Shown here: positions 28,497-37,666 of the stretch, piece by piece
Numbering within the stretch: the stretch's first letter is position 1
How the letters are laid out: every line of letters starts with the position of its first letter
NCBI RefSeq assembly: GCF_009765445.1
Contig: NZ_WHOY01000031.1
Location: forward strand, 63,620-127,619
DNA: 64,000 nt
Direction of reading: 5' to 3'
Source: Pantoea sp. BAV 3049
Lineage (GTDB): Bacteria > Pseudomonadota > Gammaproteobacteria > Enterobacterales > Enterobacteriaceae
Position numbers and translations under genes: made by a program
The notes under the pieces: model-generated
Seen by the model: the letters and a program-made list of their open reading frames with translations, nothing else
Database searches by the model: none
What the model was told of the DNA's origin: nothing

Positions 28497-30524
28497 TCAG
28501 CCGTTAATTTCATACAGGCGGCTTTCACCGGCAATGACCGTTTCGCCAGCCACCAGCGTGATACCGCTGAAGTCGTCGATATTGCTGACAACGATCGGGC
28601 TGATCATCGAACGGGCGTTGGCGTTGAGGAAGGCCAGGTCCATCTCCAGCACTGGCTGTCCAGCGGTGACCTCAGTCCCCTCTTCCACCAGGCGAGTGAA
28701 GCCCTTGCCGTCCAGCGCGACGGTGTCCAGACCCATATGCACCACCACCTCAATCCCTTTATCCGTTTCCAGACAGAAGGCGTGATTGGTGTTGAAGATT
28801 TTTACCACGGTGCCGTTAGCCGGTGAGACCACCGTGCTGCTGGTTGGTTTGATGGCCAGTCCATCACCCACCGCTTTGCTGGCGAATGCTTCGTCCGGAA
28901 CCTGCTCCAGGGCAACCACTTCTCCGCTGACTGGCGCAACCAGCGTCCCAATGATGCCTTTGGCGGCGTTAGGAACTGCCTGAGGAGCAACCGGAGAGAC
29001 GGCAGCTGCAACACCCGGGGCCGCAGCACTGACCGGGCCTTTACTCAGCACGGTTTTCATAGCGGAGGCAATCGTTTCTGCACGAGTACCAACGATGATC
29101 TGCACGCTCTGTTTATTCAGGCGGATAACGCCGGAAGCGCCAAGGCGTTTAGCCAGTGACTCATTGATCTCCGCGCTGTCCTTAACGTTCAGGCGCAGAC
29201 GAGTGATACAGGCATCAATACCAGTGAGGTTGTCAGAACCGCCCACCGCACCAATATAGCGACGTGCCAGCGTTTCAGTTTCTGACTCTTTGTTACCTGA
29301 ATGGTCAACATTAGTGTCATAACCATCACTTTCATCACCGTCTACGGCCAGCTCGCGGCCAGGCGTTAGCAGGTTGAATTTTTTGATGGTGAAACGGAAG
29401 ACCACATAGTAAATAACGAAGAACACCAGGCCCTGTGGGATCAGCATATACCAGTGTGTTGCCAGCGGGTTACGTGAAGAGAGCACCATATCCACCAGCC
29501 CGGCGCTGAAGCCGAAACCTGAAATCCAGTGCATGCTTGCCGCGATAAATACGGAGATACCGGTCAGCAGTGCGTGGATGAAGTACAGCACCGGAGCCAC
29601 GAACATAAAGGAGAATTCCAGCGGTTCAGTGATACCGGTAAAGAAGGAAGCAAATGCGGCGGCCAGCATAATCCCGCCGACTTTGGCACGATTTTCAGGG
29701 CGTGCACACTGGTAAATCGCCAGTGCGGCGCCTGGCAGACCAAACATCATGATTGGGAAGAAGCCCGCCTGATAGCGACCGGTGATACCGACCACGGCTT
29801 TGCCACTTTCCAGTGACTGCGCGCCACCCAGGAAGTTAGGGATATCGTTAATCCCGGCCACATCAAACCAGAACACGGAGTTCAGTGCGTGATGCAGACC
29901 AACCGGGATCAGTAAACGGTTGAAGAAGGCGTAGACCCCTGCGCCCGCAGAGCCCAGTTTCTGGATGTGCTCACCAAAGCTGACCAGGCCACCAAAGATC
30001 AACGGCCAGAGGTACATCAGAATAAACGCCACCAGGATCATCAGGAAGGAGACCAGAATGGGCACCAGACGACGACCGCTGAAGAAGGAGAGCGCTTTAG
30101 GCAGCTCAACGTGGCTGAAGCGGTTATACATCTCCGCAGAGATAATCCCCACCAGGATACCCACGAACTGGTTGTTGATTTTGCCAAACGCAGCAGGAAC
30201 CTGATCGACCGGAATTTTCTGAATCATCGACACTGCCGCAGGCGAACACAGCGTGGTGACCACCAGGAAGCCGACAAAGCCAGTCAGTGCAGCCGCACCG
30301 TCTTTATCTTTCGACATGCCATAAGCCACACCGATGGCGAACAGCACGGACATGTTTTCAATAATTGCCGATCCGGACTTGATCAGCAATGCCGCCAGAG
30401 CATTGCCAGCGCCCCAGGCATCCGGGTCGAGCCAGTAGCCCACCCCCATCAGGATGGCGGCAGCAGGTAGCGTTGCTACCGGCACCATTAGCGCCCTGCC
30501 TACTTTTTGTAAATAACTAAGCAT
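28497..30524 (-). CDS. nagE: PTS N-acetylglucosamine transporter EIICBA
   Basis: 675 residues (E. coli 648). It imports GlcNAc across the inner membrane and phosphorylates it to GlcNAc-6-P. EIIC spans about residues 1-385; EIIB about 415-495 with the phospho-Cys C439 (GIDACITRL); an Ala/Pro-rich linker about 497-520; EIIA about 525-675 with the phospho-His H596 (VVVHMGLD) and H581. The extra length against E. coli lies in the linkers. Divergent from nagB across the shared operator region. Confidence 0.97.
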   Translation of the reverse strand: MLSYLQKVGRALMVPVATLPAAAILMGVGYWLDPDAWGAGNALAALLIKSGSAIIENMSVLFAIGVAYGMSKDKDGAAALTGFVGFLVVTTLCSPAAVSMIQKIPVDQVPAAFGKINNQFVGILVGIISAEMYNRFSHVELPKALSFFSGRRLVPILVSFLMILVAFILMYLWPLIFGGLVSFGEHIQKLGSAGAGVYAFFNRLLIPVGLHHALNSVFWFDVAGINDIPNFLGGAQSLESGKAVVGITGRYQAGFFPIMMFGLPGAALAIYQCARPENRAKVGGIMLAAAFASFFTGITEPLEFSFMFVAPVLYFIHALLTGISVFIAASMHWISGFGFSAGLVDMVLSSRNPLATHWYMLIPQGLVFFVIYYVVFRFTIKKFNLLTPGRELAVDGDESDGYDTNVDHSGNKESETETLARRYIGAVGGSDNLTGIDACITRLRLNVKDSAEINESLAKRLGASGVIRLNKQSVQIIVGTRAETIASAMKTVLSKGPVSAAAPGVAAAVSPVAPQAVPNAAKGIIGTLVAPVSGEVVALEQVPDEAFASKAVGDGLAIKPTSSTVVSPANGTVVKIFNTNHAFCLETDKGIEVVVHMGLDTVALDGKGFTRLVEEGTEVTAGQPVLEMDLAFLNANARSMISPIVVSNIDDFSGITLVAGETVIAGESRLYEING

Positions 30525-30637
30525 ATTATCCTTTCCCCCTATGAGACCCGTTAAGGCGCCAGTAACCGTTTTATATTATTATCACGGTTAGTTGGTTTCT
30601 GAATGACAGACAAAACCACGTGATGGAGTGTAAAAAG

Positions 30638-30663
30638 AAATTAATTCGCTTCGCAAATTAAAA
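30638..30663. promoter_or_regulatory. NagC operator near nagE
   Basis: A near-palindrome TTAATTCGCTTCGCAAATTA fits the NagC pattern of AT-rich arms around CG-N3-CG. Its centre is about 96 bp from the second candidate operator at 30735, a spacing like the looping pair between nagE and nagB in E. coli. Confidence 0.65.
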
Positions 30664-30673
30664 CCGCTGTTTA

Positions 30674-30689
30674 TGTGACTTTTATCACC
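30674..30689. promoter_or_regulatory. CRP site between the two NagC operators
   Basis: TGTGA-CTTTTA-TCACC is one mismatch from the CRP consensus. It lies between the two NagC operators, matching the E. coli nagE-nagB layout in which CRP activates both promoters. Confidence 0.7.
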
Positions 30690-30734
30690 AAAATCTCTCC
30701 TTCCTTACACCTTTGTATGGCATCTCCCGCAAAC

Positions 30735-30758
30735 TTATTTTATGATCCGAAAAATCAA
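30735..30758. promoter_or_regulatory. NagC operator near nagB
   Basis: TTATTTTATGATCCGAAAAA followed by TCAA matches the arms of the NagC consensus; it overlaps a TATGAT that could be the nagB -10 element. GlcNAc-6-P would relieve repression. Confidence 0.55.
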
Positions 30759-30862
30759 CACGGATTTATCCCTCGCGGATAACAGCCCAGGCCGTTACGC
30801 TTATAAGCAGCAACATGGGCACCGTGAACCCCTTTCAAATTCTGCTTATAGTGAGGTGATAC

Positions 30863-31663
30863 ATGAGACTGATTCCTCTGGCTACTCCGACCCAGGTCGG
30901 CAAATGGGCCGCCCGCCACATCGTTAACCGCATCAATGCGTTCAAACCAACCGCCGAGCGTCCCTTTGTGCTGGGTCTGCCAACCGGCGGCACGCCGCTG
31001 GAAGCCTACAAGCATTTAATCGACATGCATAAAGCAGGCCAGGTCAGTTTTAAACACGTGGTCACCTTTAACATGGATGAGTATGTTGGCCTGCCGAAAG
31101 AACATCCGGAAAGCTACCACAGCTTCATGTACCGTAACTTTTTTGATCATGTTGATATTCAACGCGAAAATATCAATCTTCTCAATGGTAATGCCCCGGA
31201 TATTGACGCAGAATGCCGTCAATATGAAGAGAAAATCCGCTCCTACGGCAAGATTAACCTGTTTATGGGCGGCGTGGGTAACGATGGTCATATCGCTTTT
31301 AACGAACCCGCCTCTTCTCTGGCATCCCGTACCCGTATTAAAACCTTGACTCACGATACCCGCGTGGCTAACTCTCGCTTCTTCGACGGCGATGTTGATC
31401 AGGTGCCTAAATACGCGCTGACCGTGGGCGTGGGAACGCTGCTGGATGCAGAAGAAGTGATGATTCTGGTGACCGGCCATGTGAAAGCTCAGGCACTGCA
31501 GGCTGCAGTGGAAGGCAACGTCAACCATATGTGGACCATCAGCTGTCTGCAGCTGCATGCCAAATCCGTGGTGGTCTGTGACGAACCAGCGACCATGGAA
31601 CTGAAAGTGAAAACCGTAAAGTATTTCCGCGAAATGGAAGCGGAAAATATGAAAAATCTGTAA
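30863..31663 (+). CDS. nagB: Glucosamine-6-phosphate deaminase
   Basis: 266 residues, the E. coli length. It converts glucosamine-6-P to fructose-6-P and ammonia. Phosphate-binding [16 protein letters not shown], the active-site NMDEYVGLP and the catalytic Asp-His-Glu set in [14 protein letters not shown] are present. First gene of nagBACD; the ATG follows GTGAGGTGATAC. Confidence 0.98.
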   Translation: MRLIPLATPTQVGKWAARHIVNRINAFKPTAERPFVLGLPTGGTPLEAYKHLIDMHKAGQVSFKHVVTFNMDEYVGLPKEHPESYHSFMYRNFFDHVDIQRENINLLNGNAPDIDAECRQYEEKIRSYGKINLFMGGVGNDGHIAFNEPASSLASRTRIKTLTHDTRVANSRFFDGDVDQVPKYALTVGVGTLLDAEEVMILVTGHVKAQALQAAVEGNVNHMWTISCLQLHAKSVVVCDEPATMELKVKTVKYFREMEAENMKNL

Positions 31664-31715
31664 GTTATCAGCACATGGTTAACCGCCACCAGGCGGATAA
31701 TGCCGGGAGAATATT

Positions 31716-32855
31716 ATGTACGCTTTAACGAATGGCCGTATCTTTACCGGTCACGAAATCCTTGATAATCATGCCGTTGTTATTTCTGATGGCCTGATTG
31801 AGCGCGTTTGTGCACTGGATGAACTTCCTGCCGGCGTGGCAACGCGCGATGTCAATGGCGCACTGATTGCTCCCGGTTTTATCGACCTGCAGCTTAACGG
31901 CTGCGGTGGTGTGCAGTTCAACGACGACTTAGCAGCAATCAGCGTTGAAACCCTGAATATCATGCAGAAAGCCAATGAGAAATCTGGCTGTACCAGCTTT
32001 CTGCCAACGCTGATCACCAGTACCGATGAGATGATGAAACGCGCGGTTGAAGTGATGCGCGCTTATCTGGCGCAGAACGCCAACAAGGCGCTCGGTCTGC
32101 ATCTGGAAGGTCCGTGGTTAAGCCCGCGTAAACCGGGCACCCACAATCCGGCGCTGATCCGTACCCCTACTAAAGAGTTAGTCGACTTCCTGTGTGAAAA
32201 TGCCGATGTGATCGGCCAAATCACTCTGGCACCGGAACAGGTCGACAGCGATGTTATCCGCCGTCTGAGCAAGGCTGGGATCGTCATCTCCGCCGGGCAC
32301 TCGCATGCCACCCATGATGAAGCCCGTCGCGGTATTTCAGCTGGTGTCAGCTTTGCCACTCATTTATATAACGCGATGCCAACCATTACCGGGCGTGAAC
32401 CGGGTCTGATCGGCGCGCTGTTTGACTCACCAAACGTCTGGTGCGGCATCATTGCCGATGGTTTACATGTCCACTACGCTAATATCCGTAATGCCAAACG
32501 CATCAAGGGCGACAAGCTTATCCTGGTTACCGATGCCACCGCGCCAGCGGGTGCGACCATTGATCGGTTCATTTTCGCAGGAAAAACAATATACTATCGT
32601 GATGGACTCTGCGTTGACGAGAACGGCACGCTCAGCGGTTCGGCCCTGACTATGATCGAAGCTGTGGCGAACAGCGTCGAACATGCAGGCATCGCACTGG
32701 ATGAGACGCTGCGCATGGCAACGCTGTACCCAGCCCGCGCGATGGGTATTGAGGACAAATTAGGTTCGGTTGAAGCTGGAAAAGTTGCAAACCTGACCGT
32801 TTTCACCCGTGACTATAAAATAATCAAGACCATCGTTAATGGTAACGAGGTCTAA
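31716..32855 (+). CDS. nagA: N-acetylglucosamine-6-phosphate deacetylase
   Basis: 379 residues (E. coli 382), amidohydrolase superfamily. It deacetylates GlcNAc-6-P to feed NagB. Metal and substrate motifs: [10 protein letters not shown] (Glu), AGHSHAT and THLYNAMP (His ligands), [10 protein letters not shown] (catalytic Asp). It follows nagB by 52 bp with GGGAGAATATT before the ATG. Confidence 0.97.
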   Translation: MYALTNGRIFTGHEILDNHAVVISDGLIERVCALDELPAGVATRDVNGALIAPGFIDLQLNGCGGVQFNDDLAAISVETLNIMQKANEKSGCTSFLPTLITSTDEMMKRAVEVMRAYLAQNANKALGLHLEGPWLSPRKPGTHNPALIRTPTKELVDFLCENADVIGQITLAPEQVDSDVIRRLSKAGIVISAGHSHATHDEARRGISAGVSFATHLYNAMPTITGREPGLIGALFDSPNVWCGIIADGLHVHYANIRNAKRIKGDKLILVTDATAPAGATIDRFIFAGKTIYYRDGLCVDENGTLSGSALTMIEAVANSVEHAGIALDETLRMATLYPARAMGIEDKLGSVEAGKVANLTVFTRDYKIIKTIVNGNEV

Positions 32856-32871
32856 AGCGAGTAGAGACTGA

Positions 32872-34092
32872 ATGACCACTGGCGGCCAGGCACAAATTGG
32901 AAATGTTGATTTAGTTAAGCAACTTAACAGCGCAGCCGTTTACCGGCTGATCGACCAGCAGGGTCCGATTTCGCGTATTCAGATTGCCGAACACAGCCAG
33001 CTTGCACCCGCCAGCGTCACCAAGATTACCCGCCAGCTGATTGAACGGGGCTTAATCAAAGAAGTGGATCAGCAGGCCTCCACCGGTGGCCGCCGCGCTA
33101 TCTCAATCGTCACCGAAACTCGCGGTTTCAATACTATCGGTGTCCGCCTCGGTCGCAGTGATGCCACCCTCACCCTGTTCGATCTCAGCGGCAAGTCCCT
33201 GGCGCAGGAAGATTATTCGCTGCCGGAGCGGACGCAGGAAACGCTGGAAAACGCCCTCTTTAGTGCCATTGAAAAATTTTGTGAACAACATCAGCGTAAA
33301 CTGCGTGAGTTGATTGCTATTTCTGTGATCCTGCCAGGTCTGGTGGATCCGAATAATGGGGTGATCCGCTATATGCCTCACATCCATGTGCATCACTGGC
33401 CGCTGGTCGCCAATCTTCAGCAACGTTTTAATGTCACCAGTTTTGTGGGTCATGATATCCGCAGTCTGGCGCTGGCAGAGCACTACTTTGGTGCATCCCG
33501 CGACTGTGCAGACTCTATTCTGGTGCGTGTGCACCGTGGCACCGGGGCCGGAATTATTGCCAATGGCCATATCTTCCTCGGTAGCAATGGCAACGTGGGC
33601 GAGATCGGCCATATCCAGGTTGACCCGTTGGGTGAGCGCTGCCACTGTGGTAATTTCGGTTGCCTGGAGACCATTGCGGCAAATACGGCGATTGAAAACC
33701 GCGTGCGCCATTTGCTGACGCAGGGCTACCCCAGCTCGCTGACCATGGATGATTGCCAGATGCCGCAGATTTGCAAAGCCGCGAACCGTGGTGATGCGCT
33801 GGCGGCAGAAGTGATTGAACATGTTGGCCGCCATCTGGGTAAAGCTATCGCCATTGCCATCAACCTGTTTAATCCTCAGAAAGTGGTGATCGCCGGAGAG
33901 ATTATTGAAGCGGATAAAGTCCTGCTGCCAGCGATAGAAGGCTGTATCAACACCCAGGTCCTGAAGGCCTTCCGCAAAAATCTGCCGGTGGTGCGTTCAG
34001 AAATCGATCATCGTTCCGCCATTGGCGCTTTCGCGCTGGCGAAACGGGCCATGCTTAACGGCATTCTGTTACAACATTTACTGGAAGGTTAA
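32872..34092 (+). CDS. nagC: NagC, ROK-family repressor
   Basis: 406 residues, the E. coli length. An N-terminal winged helix-turn-helix (ISRIQIAEHSQLAPASVTKI) precedes the ROK sugar-sensing domain with its zinc motif (RCHCGNFGCLE). It represses nag genes and chiP and is inactivated by GlcNAc-6-P. Matching operators are visible at 26408, 30638 and 30735. It is 16 bp after nagA, so it is co-transcribed with the genes it controls. Confidence 0.97.
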   Translation: MTTGGQAQIGNVDLVKQLNSAAVYRLIDQQGPISRIQIAEHSQLAPASVTKITRQLIERGLIKEVDQQASTGGRRAISIVTETRGFNTIGVRLGRSDATLTLFDLSGKSLAQEDYSLPERTQETLENALFSAIEKFCEQHQRKLRELIAISVILPGLVDPNNGVIRYMPHIHVHHWPLVANLQQRFNVTSFVGHDIRSLALAEHYFGASRDCADSILVRVHRGTGAGIIANGHIFLGSNGNVGEIGHIQVDPLGERCHCGNFGCLETIAANTAIENRVRHLLTQGYPSSLTMDDCQMPQICKAANRGDALAAEVIEHVGRHLGKAIAIAINLFNPQKVVIAGEIIEADKVLLPAIEGCINTQVLKAFRKNLPVVRSEIDHRSAIGAFALAKRAMLNGILLQHLLEG

Positions 34093-34877
34093 TGAGCGCC
34101 CTGACCCTGAAAGACAGTGAAAAAGTCACCCTGAAAAACGTCATTTGCGACATTGACGGTGTGCTGATGCATGACAACACCGCCGTACCAGGGGCTAATG
34201 AATTTCTGCAGCGTATCCTTGAAAAAAGGATGCCGCTGGTCGTGCTGACCAACTACCCTTCGCAGACCGCACTCGATCTCTCCAACCGTTTTGCCTCTGC
34301 GGGTATCGACCTGCCGGACAGCGTCTTTTATACCTCAGCCATGGCAACGGCTGATTTCCTGCGCCGTCAGGAAGGTAAAAAGGCCTATGTGATAGGCGAA
34401 GGTGCGCTGATCCACGAGCTGTATAAAGCCGGATTCACCATCACAGATATCAATCCGGATTTCGTTATTGTCGGTGAAACCCGCTCCTTTAACTGGGACA
34501 TGATGCATAAGGCCGCCTACTTTGTTGCCAACGGCGCACGCTTTATTGCCACCAATCCGGATACCCATGCCCGCGGCTTTGTGCCGGCCTGTGGCGCGCT
34601 TTGCGCCGGGATTGAGAAAATCTCCGGCCGTCAGCCTTTCTACGTGGGGAAACCCAGCCCGTGGATTATCCGTGCGGCCCTGAATAAAATGCAGGCGCAC
34701 TCAGAGGAGACAGTGATCGTGGGCGATAACCTGCGTACTGATATCCTGGCAGGCTTCCAGGCCGGTCTGGAGACGATTCTGGTGCTGTCCGGCGTCTCAA
34801 CGCTGAGCGATGTCGATGCGATGCCTTTCCGCCCAAGCTGGGTTTTCCCCTCGGTTGCCGACATCGATATTTTCTGA
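34092..34877 (+). CDS. nagD: NagD HAD-superfamily nucleotide phosphatase
   Basis: 261 residues (E. coli 250); the extra residues are at the N-terminus (SALTLKDSEK). The nucleophile motif DIDGVLMHD, the LTNYPS motif and the C-terminal VGDNLRTDILAGFQAG acidic motif place it in the HAD class IIA family. E. coli NagD prefers UMP; its link to amino-sugar use is unclear. The ATG overlaps the nagC stop (TAATG). Confidence 0.95.
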   Translation: MSALTLKDSEKVTLKNVICDIDGVLMHDNTAVPGANEFLQRILEKRMPLVVLTNYPSQTALDLSNRFASAGIDLPDSVFYTSAMATADFLRRQEGKKAYVIGEGALIHELYKAGFTITDINPDFVIVGETRSFNWDMMHKAAYFVANGARFIATNPDTHARGFVPACGALCAGIEKISGRQPFYVGKPSPWIIRAALNKMQAHSEETVIVGDNLRTDILAGFQAGLETILVLSGVSTLSDVDAMPFRPSWVFPSVADIDIF

Positions 34878-34882
34878 CAATC

Positions 34883-34904
34883 AGCCCGGCCCGCGCGCCG
34901 GGCT
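34883..34904 (+). terminator. Possible terminator after nagD
   Basis: A perfect 8-bp stem AGCCCGGC/GCCGGGCT, 5 bp past the nagD stop, but no T run follows at once. The rest of the gap to asnB (to 35158) is AT-rich and shows nothing I can name. Confidence 0.45.
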
Positions 34905-35158
34905 TGGCTGCTTACCCGCCTGACGCTTTTTTATCCACTTTACCGAAATAATTAAGGTTTATGCAATTTAAGCCGCTATTAATTGCATATCCGTTAATAT
35001 TTCAGCCTGGTCAACAGACTATTTTTCAGAGAAAAGCTAAATCGCTTGCATCACCATAGCGAGATATTGCATTTTCTTATGCATCGGGCGAAACGTTCGC
35101 CATTCACTTTCACGTAATTACCATCATCACCGTCTGGGATGTCGTTAGGGAGTTAGCT

Positions 35159-36826
35159 ATGTGTTCTATTTTTGGCGTGTTGGATCTCAAAAGCGATCCA
35201 GTTGAACTGCGTAAGAAAGCCCTGGAGCTTTCCCGACTTATGCGTCACCGTGGCCCGGACTGGTCCGGCGTCTATGCCGATGACCACGCGATTCTGGCTC
35301 ACGAACGTCTGTCAATTGTCGACGTCAATAACGGCGCACAGCCGCTGTATAACGCCGCCCATACGCATGTTCTGGCAGTGAACGGTGAAATCTACAATCA
35401 TCAGGCACTTCGTGCCGAGCTGGGTGACCGCTACGAATTCCAGACCGAATCCGACTGTGAAGTGATTCTGGCGCTGTATCAGGAAAAAGGCGTCGACTTC
35501 CTCGATGATCTGCAGGGTATGTTTGCCTTTATCCTGTATGACTCAGTGAAAAACACTTACCTGATCGGCCGTGACCATATCGGCATCATCCCGCTGTACA
35601 TGGGCAACGATGAGCACGGCAACCTGTTTGTGGCTTCAGAAATGAAGGCGCTGGTGCCGGTGTGTAAAACCCTGAAAGAGTTCCCGCCGGGAAGCTACAT
35701 GTCCAGCACCGACGGTGAGATCCGCCGTTACTGGCAGCGCGACTGGTTCAGCTATGAAGCGGTTGAGCACAACAAAACCGACGCTGTGGCATTAAAAGAC
35801 GCGCTGGAAGAGTCCGTGAAAAGCCATCTGATGTCAGACGTACCTTACGGCGTACTGCTCTCCGGCGGTCTGGACTCCTCTATTATTTCGGCAGTGACCA
35901 AGAAGTTTGCCGCCAAACGGGTGGAAGATCAGGATAAGAGCGAAGCCTGGTGGCCTCAGCTGCACTCCTTCGCCGTCGGGCTGGAAGGCTCGCCGGATTT
36001 GAAAGCAGCAAAATCCGTTGCTGACCATCTGGGAACAGTGCATCACGAGATCCACTTCACCGTGCAGGAAGGCCTGGATGCGATCCGCGATGTGATCTAT
36101 CACATTGAAACTTATGACGTGACAACCATTCGCGCTTCCACGCCGATGTATCTGATGTCACGTAAGATCAAAGCGATGGGCATCAAAATGGTGCTGTCTG
36201 GCGAAGGTGCTGATGAAGTGTTCGGTGGCTACCTGTACTTCCATAAGGCACCCAACGCCAAAGAGTTCCACGAGGAGAACGTTCGTAAGCTGCTGGCCCT
36301 GCACATGTTCGACTGTGCGCGTGCCAACAAAGCGATGTCTGCCTGGGGTGTGGAAGCTCGCGTCCCGTTCCTGGACAAAAAGTTCCTCGACGTGGCGATG
36401 CGCATCAACCCGGAAGACAAGATGTGTGGAGCGAACGGCAAAATGGAAAAACACATCCTGCGTGAGTGCTTCTCCTCTTACCTTCCGGAAAGTGTCGCAT
36501 GGCGTCAGAAAGAGCAGTTCTCTGACGGCGTGGGCTACAGCTGGATCGATACGCTGAAAGAAACCGCAGCGAAGCAGATCAGTGACCAGCAGTTGCAGAC
36601 CGCGCATTTCCGCTTCCCGTACAACACCCCATCCTCCAAAGAGGGCTATCTGTACCGCGAGATCTTTGAAGAGCTGTTCCCGCTGGCCAGCGCGGCAGAA
36701 TGCGTACCTGGCGGCCCTTCCGTTGCCTGTTCCTCTGCCAAGGCGATTGAATGGGACGAAGCGTTCAAAACCATGGACGATCCATCAGGACGCGCCGTGG
36801 GTGTCCATCAGTCAGCCTATAAATAA
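35159..36826 (+). CDS. asnB: Asparagine synthetase B (glutamine-hydrolysing)
   Basis: 555 residues (E. coli 554). It makes asparagine from aspartate with glutamine or ammonia and ATP. The N-terminal Ntn glutaminase domain begins with the catalytic Cys (MCSIFGVLD) and has RLSIVDVN; the ATP pyrophosphatase domain carries the P-loop LLSGGLDSSI. Order nagD-asnB-tRNA cluster-ubiF is conserved with E. coli. Confidence 0.98.
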   Translation: MCSIFGVLDLKSDPVELRKKALELSRLMRHRGPDWSGVYADDHAILAHERLSIVDVNNGAQPLYNAAHTHVLAVNGEIYNHQALRAELGDRYEFQTESDCEVILALYQEKGVDFLDDLQGMFAFILYDSVKNTYLIGRDHIGIIPLYMGNDEHGNLFVASEMKALVPVCKTLKEFPPGSYMSSTDGEIRRYWQRDWFSYEAVEHNKTDAVALKDALEESVKSHLMSDVPYGVLLSGGLDSSIISAVTKKFAAKRVEDQDKSEAWWPQLHSFAVGLEGSPDLKAAKSVADHLGTVHHEIHFTVQEGLDAIRDVIYHIETYDVTTIRASTPMYLMSRKIKAMGIKMVLSGEGADEVFGGYLYFHKAPNAKEFHEENVRKLLALHMFDCARANKAMSAWGVEARVPFLDKKFLDVAMRINPEDKMCGANGKMEKHILRECFSSYLPESVAWRQKEQFSDGVGYSWIDTLKETAAKQISDQQLQTAHFRFPYNTPSSKEGYLYREIFEELFPLASAAECVPGGPSVACSSAKAIEWDEAFKTMDDPSGRAVGVHQSAYK

Positions 36827-36846
36827 CCTGAGGCTAATCTGAGACA

Positions 36847-36874
36847 AACGGGCCTTCAGCGGCCCGTTTTTTTT
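36847..36874 (+). terminator. Terminator of asnB
   Basis: An 8-bp stem AACGGGCC/GGCCCGTT with a 6-base loop followed by eight T, 20 bp past the asnB stop. Confidence 0.93.
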
Positions 36875-36977
36875 AAAGTAATATGCGGTTTACGTTCAAT
36901 ATTTGTTGATTTAATCGCCAGGCTGGTTACAAGCCAGTCAAACGAAACAGTTCAGCCAAAAAACGGGAAAAAACTTG

Positions 36978-37006
36978 TTGACGCTTTTAGGTCAACTCCG
37001 CATAAT
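36978..37006 (+). promoter_or_regulatory. Promoter of the tRNA operon, stringent type
   Basis: TTGACG (36978-36983) and CATAAT (37001-37006) are 17 bp apart and are followed by a GC-rich discriminator (GCGCCCCGC), typical of stable-RNA promoters that respond to ppGpp. It lies about 40 bp before the first tRNA. Confidence 0.8.
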
Positions 37007-37045
37007 GCGCCCCGCAACGCCGATGAAGGTAACGCGAAAAAAGAT

Positions 37046-37122
37046 GGCTACGTAGCTCAGCTGGTTAGAGCACAGCACTCATAATGCTGGGGTCACAGGT
37101 TCGATTCCCGTCGTAGCCACCA
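37046..37122 (+). tRNA. metT: tRNA-Met (CAT), elongator type
   Basis: 77 nt including an encoded CCA. Acceptor stem GGCTACG/CGTAGCC, anticodon loop CTCATAA, T-loop GGTTCGATTCC. The sequence matches E. coli metT/metU, not the initiator. First of five tRNAs in one operon. Confidence 0.97.
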
Positions 37123-37130
37123 TCTTTTTT

Positions 37131-37215
37131 GCGGGAGTGGCGAAATTGGTAGACGCACCAGATTTAGGTTCTGGCGCCGCAAGGTGTGCGAGTTCAAGTC
37201 TCGCCTCCCGCACCA
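37131..37215 (+). tRNA. leuW: tRNA-Leu (TAG)
   Basis: 85 nt with encoded CCA and a long variable arm, a class II tRNA. Acceptor stem GCGGGAG/CTCCCGC; anticodon TAG. Position matches E. coli leuW. Confidence 0.97.
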
Positions 37216-37239
37216 TTTCCATAAACGGTTTTGCACGGA

Positions 37240-37314
37240 TGGGGTATCGCCAAGCGGTAAGGCACCGGTTTTTGATACCGGCATTCCCTGGTTCGAATCC
37301 AGGTACCCCAGCCA
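37240..37314 (+). tRNA. tRNA-Gln (TTG)
   Basis: 75 nt with encoded CCA. Acceptor TGGGGTA/TACCCCA, anticodon loop TTTTGAT giving TTG. It corresponds to E. coli glnU/glnW. Confidence 0.96.
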
Positions 37315-37363
37315 ATTTTTCTTCTCCGGAAGAAATGTAGTACAGTAAGACGCAGTAAAATTA

Positions 37364-37440
37364 GGCTACTTAGCTCAGCTGGTTAGAGCACAGCACTCAT
37401 AATGCTGGGGTCACAGGTTCGATTCCCGTAGTAGCCACCA
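37364..37440 (+). tRNA. metU: tRNA-Met (CAT), second copy
   Basis: 77 nt with encoded CCA. It differs from the copy at 37046 only at the last acceptor-stem pair (G-C becomes T-A), a compensated change. Confidence 0.96.
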
Positions 37441-37447
37441 ATTTTAT

Positions 37448-37522
37448 TGGGGTGTCGCCAAGCGGTAAGGCACTGGTTTCTGATACCAGCATTCCGGGGT
37501 TCGAATCCCTGCACCCCAGCCA
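37448..37522 (+). tRNA. tRNA-Gln (CTG)
   Basis: 75 nt with encoded CCA; anticodon CTG. It corresponds to E. coli glnV/glnX. E. coli has seven tRNAs in this operon; here there are five, with one copy of each glutamine isoacceptor. Confidence 0.96.
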
Positions 37523-37532
37523 ATAAGTAACG

Positions 37533-37556
37533 AAGCCCGCTAACGCGGGCTTTTTT
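37533..37556 (+). terminator. Terminator of the tRNA operon
   Basis: An 8-bp stem AAGCCCGC/GCGGGCTT with a TAAC loop and six T, 10 bp after the last tRNA. Confidence 0.93.
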
Positions 37557-37666
37557 ACGTCTCAATTCTGGCAATATCCCGCGTACCACATCAATGATAC
37601 AACCCGGACAAATTCGTCTTCACAGTGCCGGGTGGAAGTTACTCCCTCCGGCCATACAAAAGCCTT

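Noticed and set aside
37079-37315. Minus-strand open frame reading GVPGFEPGNAG and ATTGIEPVTPAL
   Set aside because: This is the well-known false protein translated antisense to tRNA genes.
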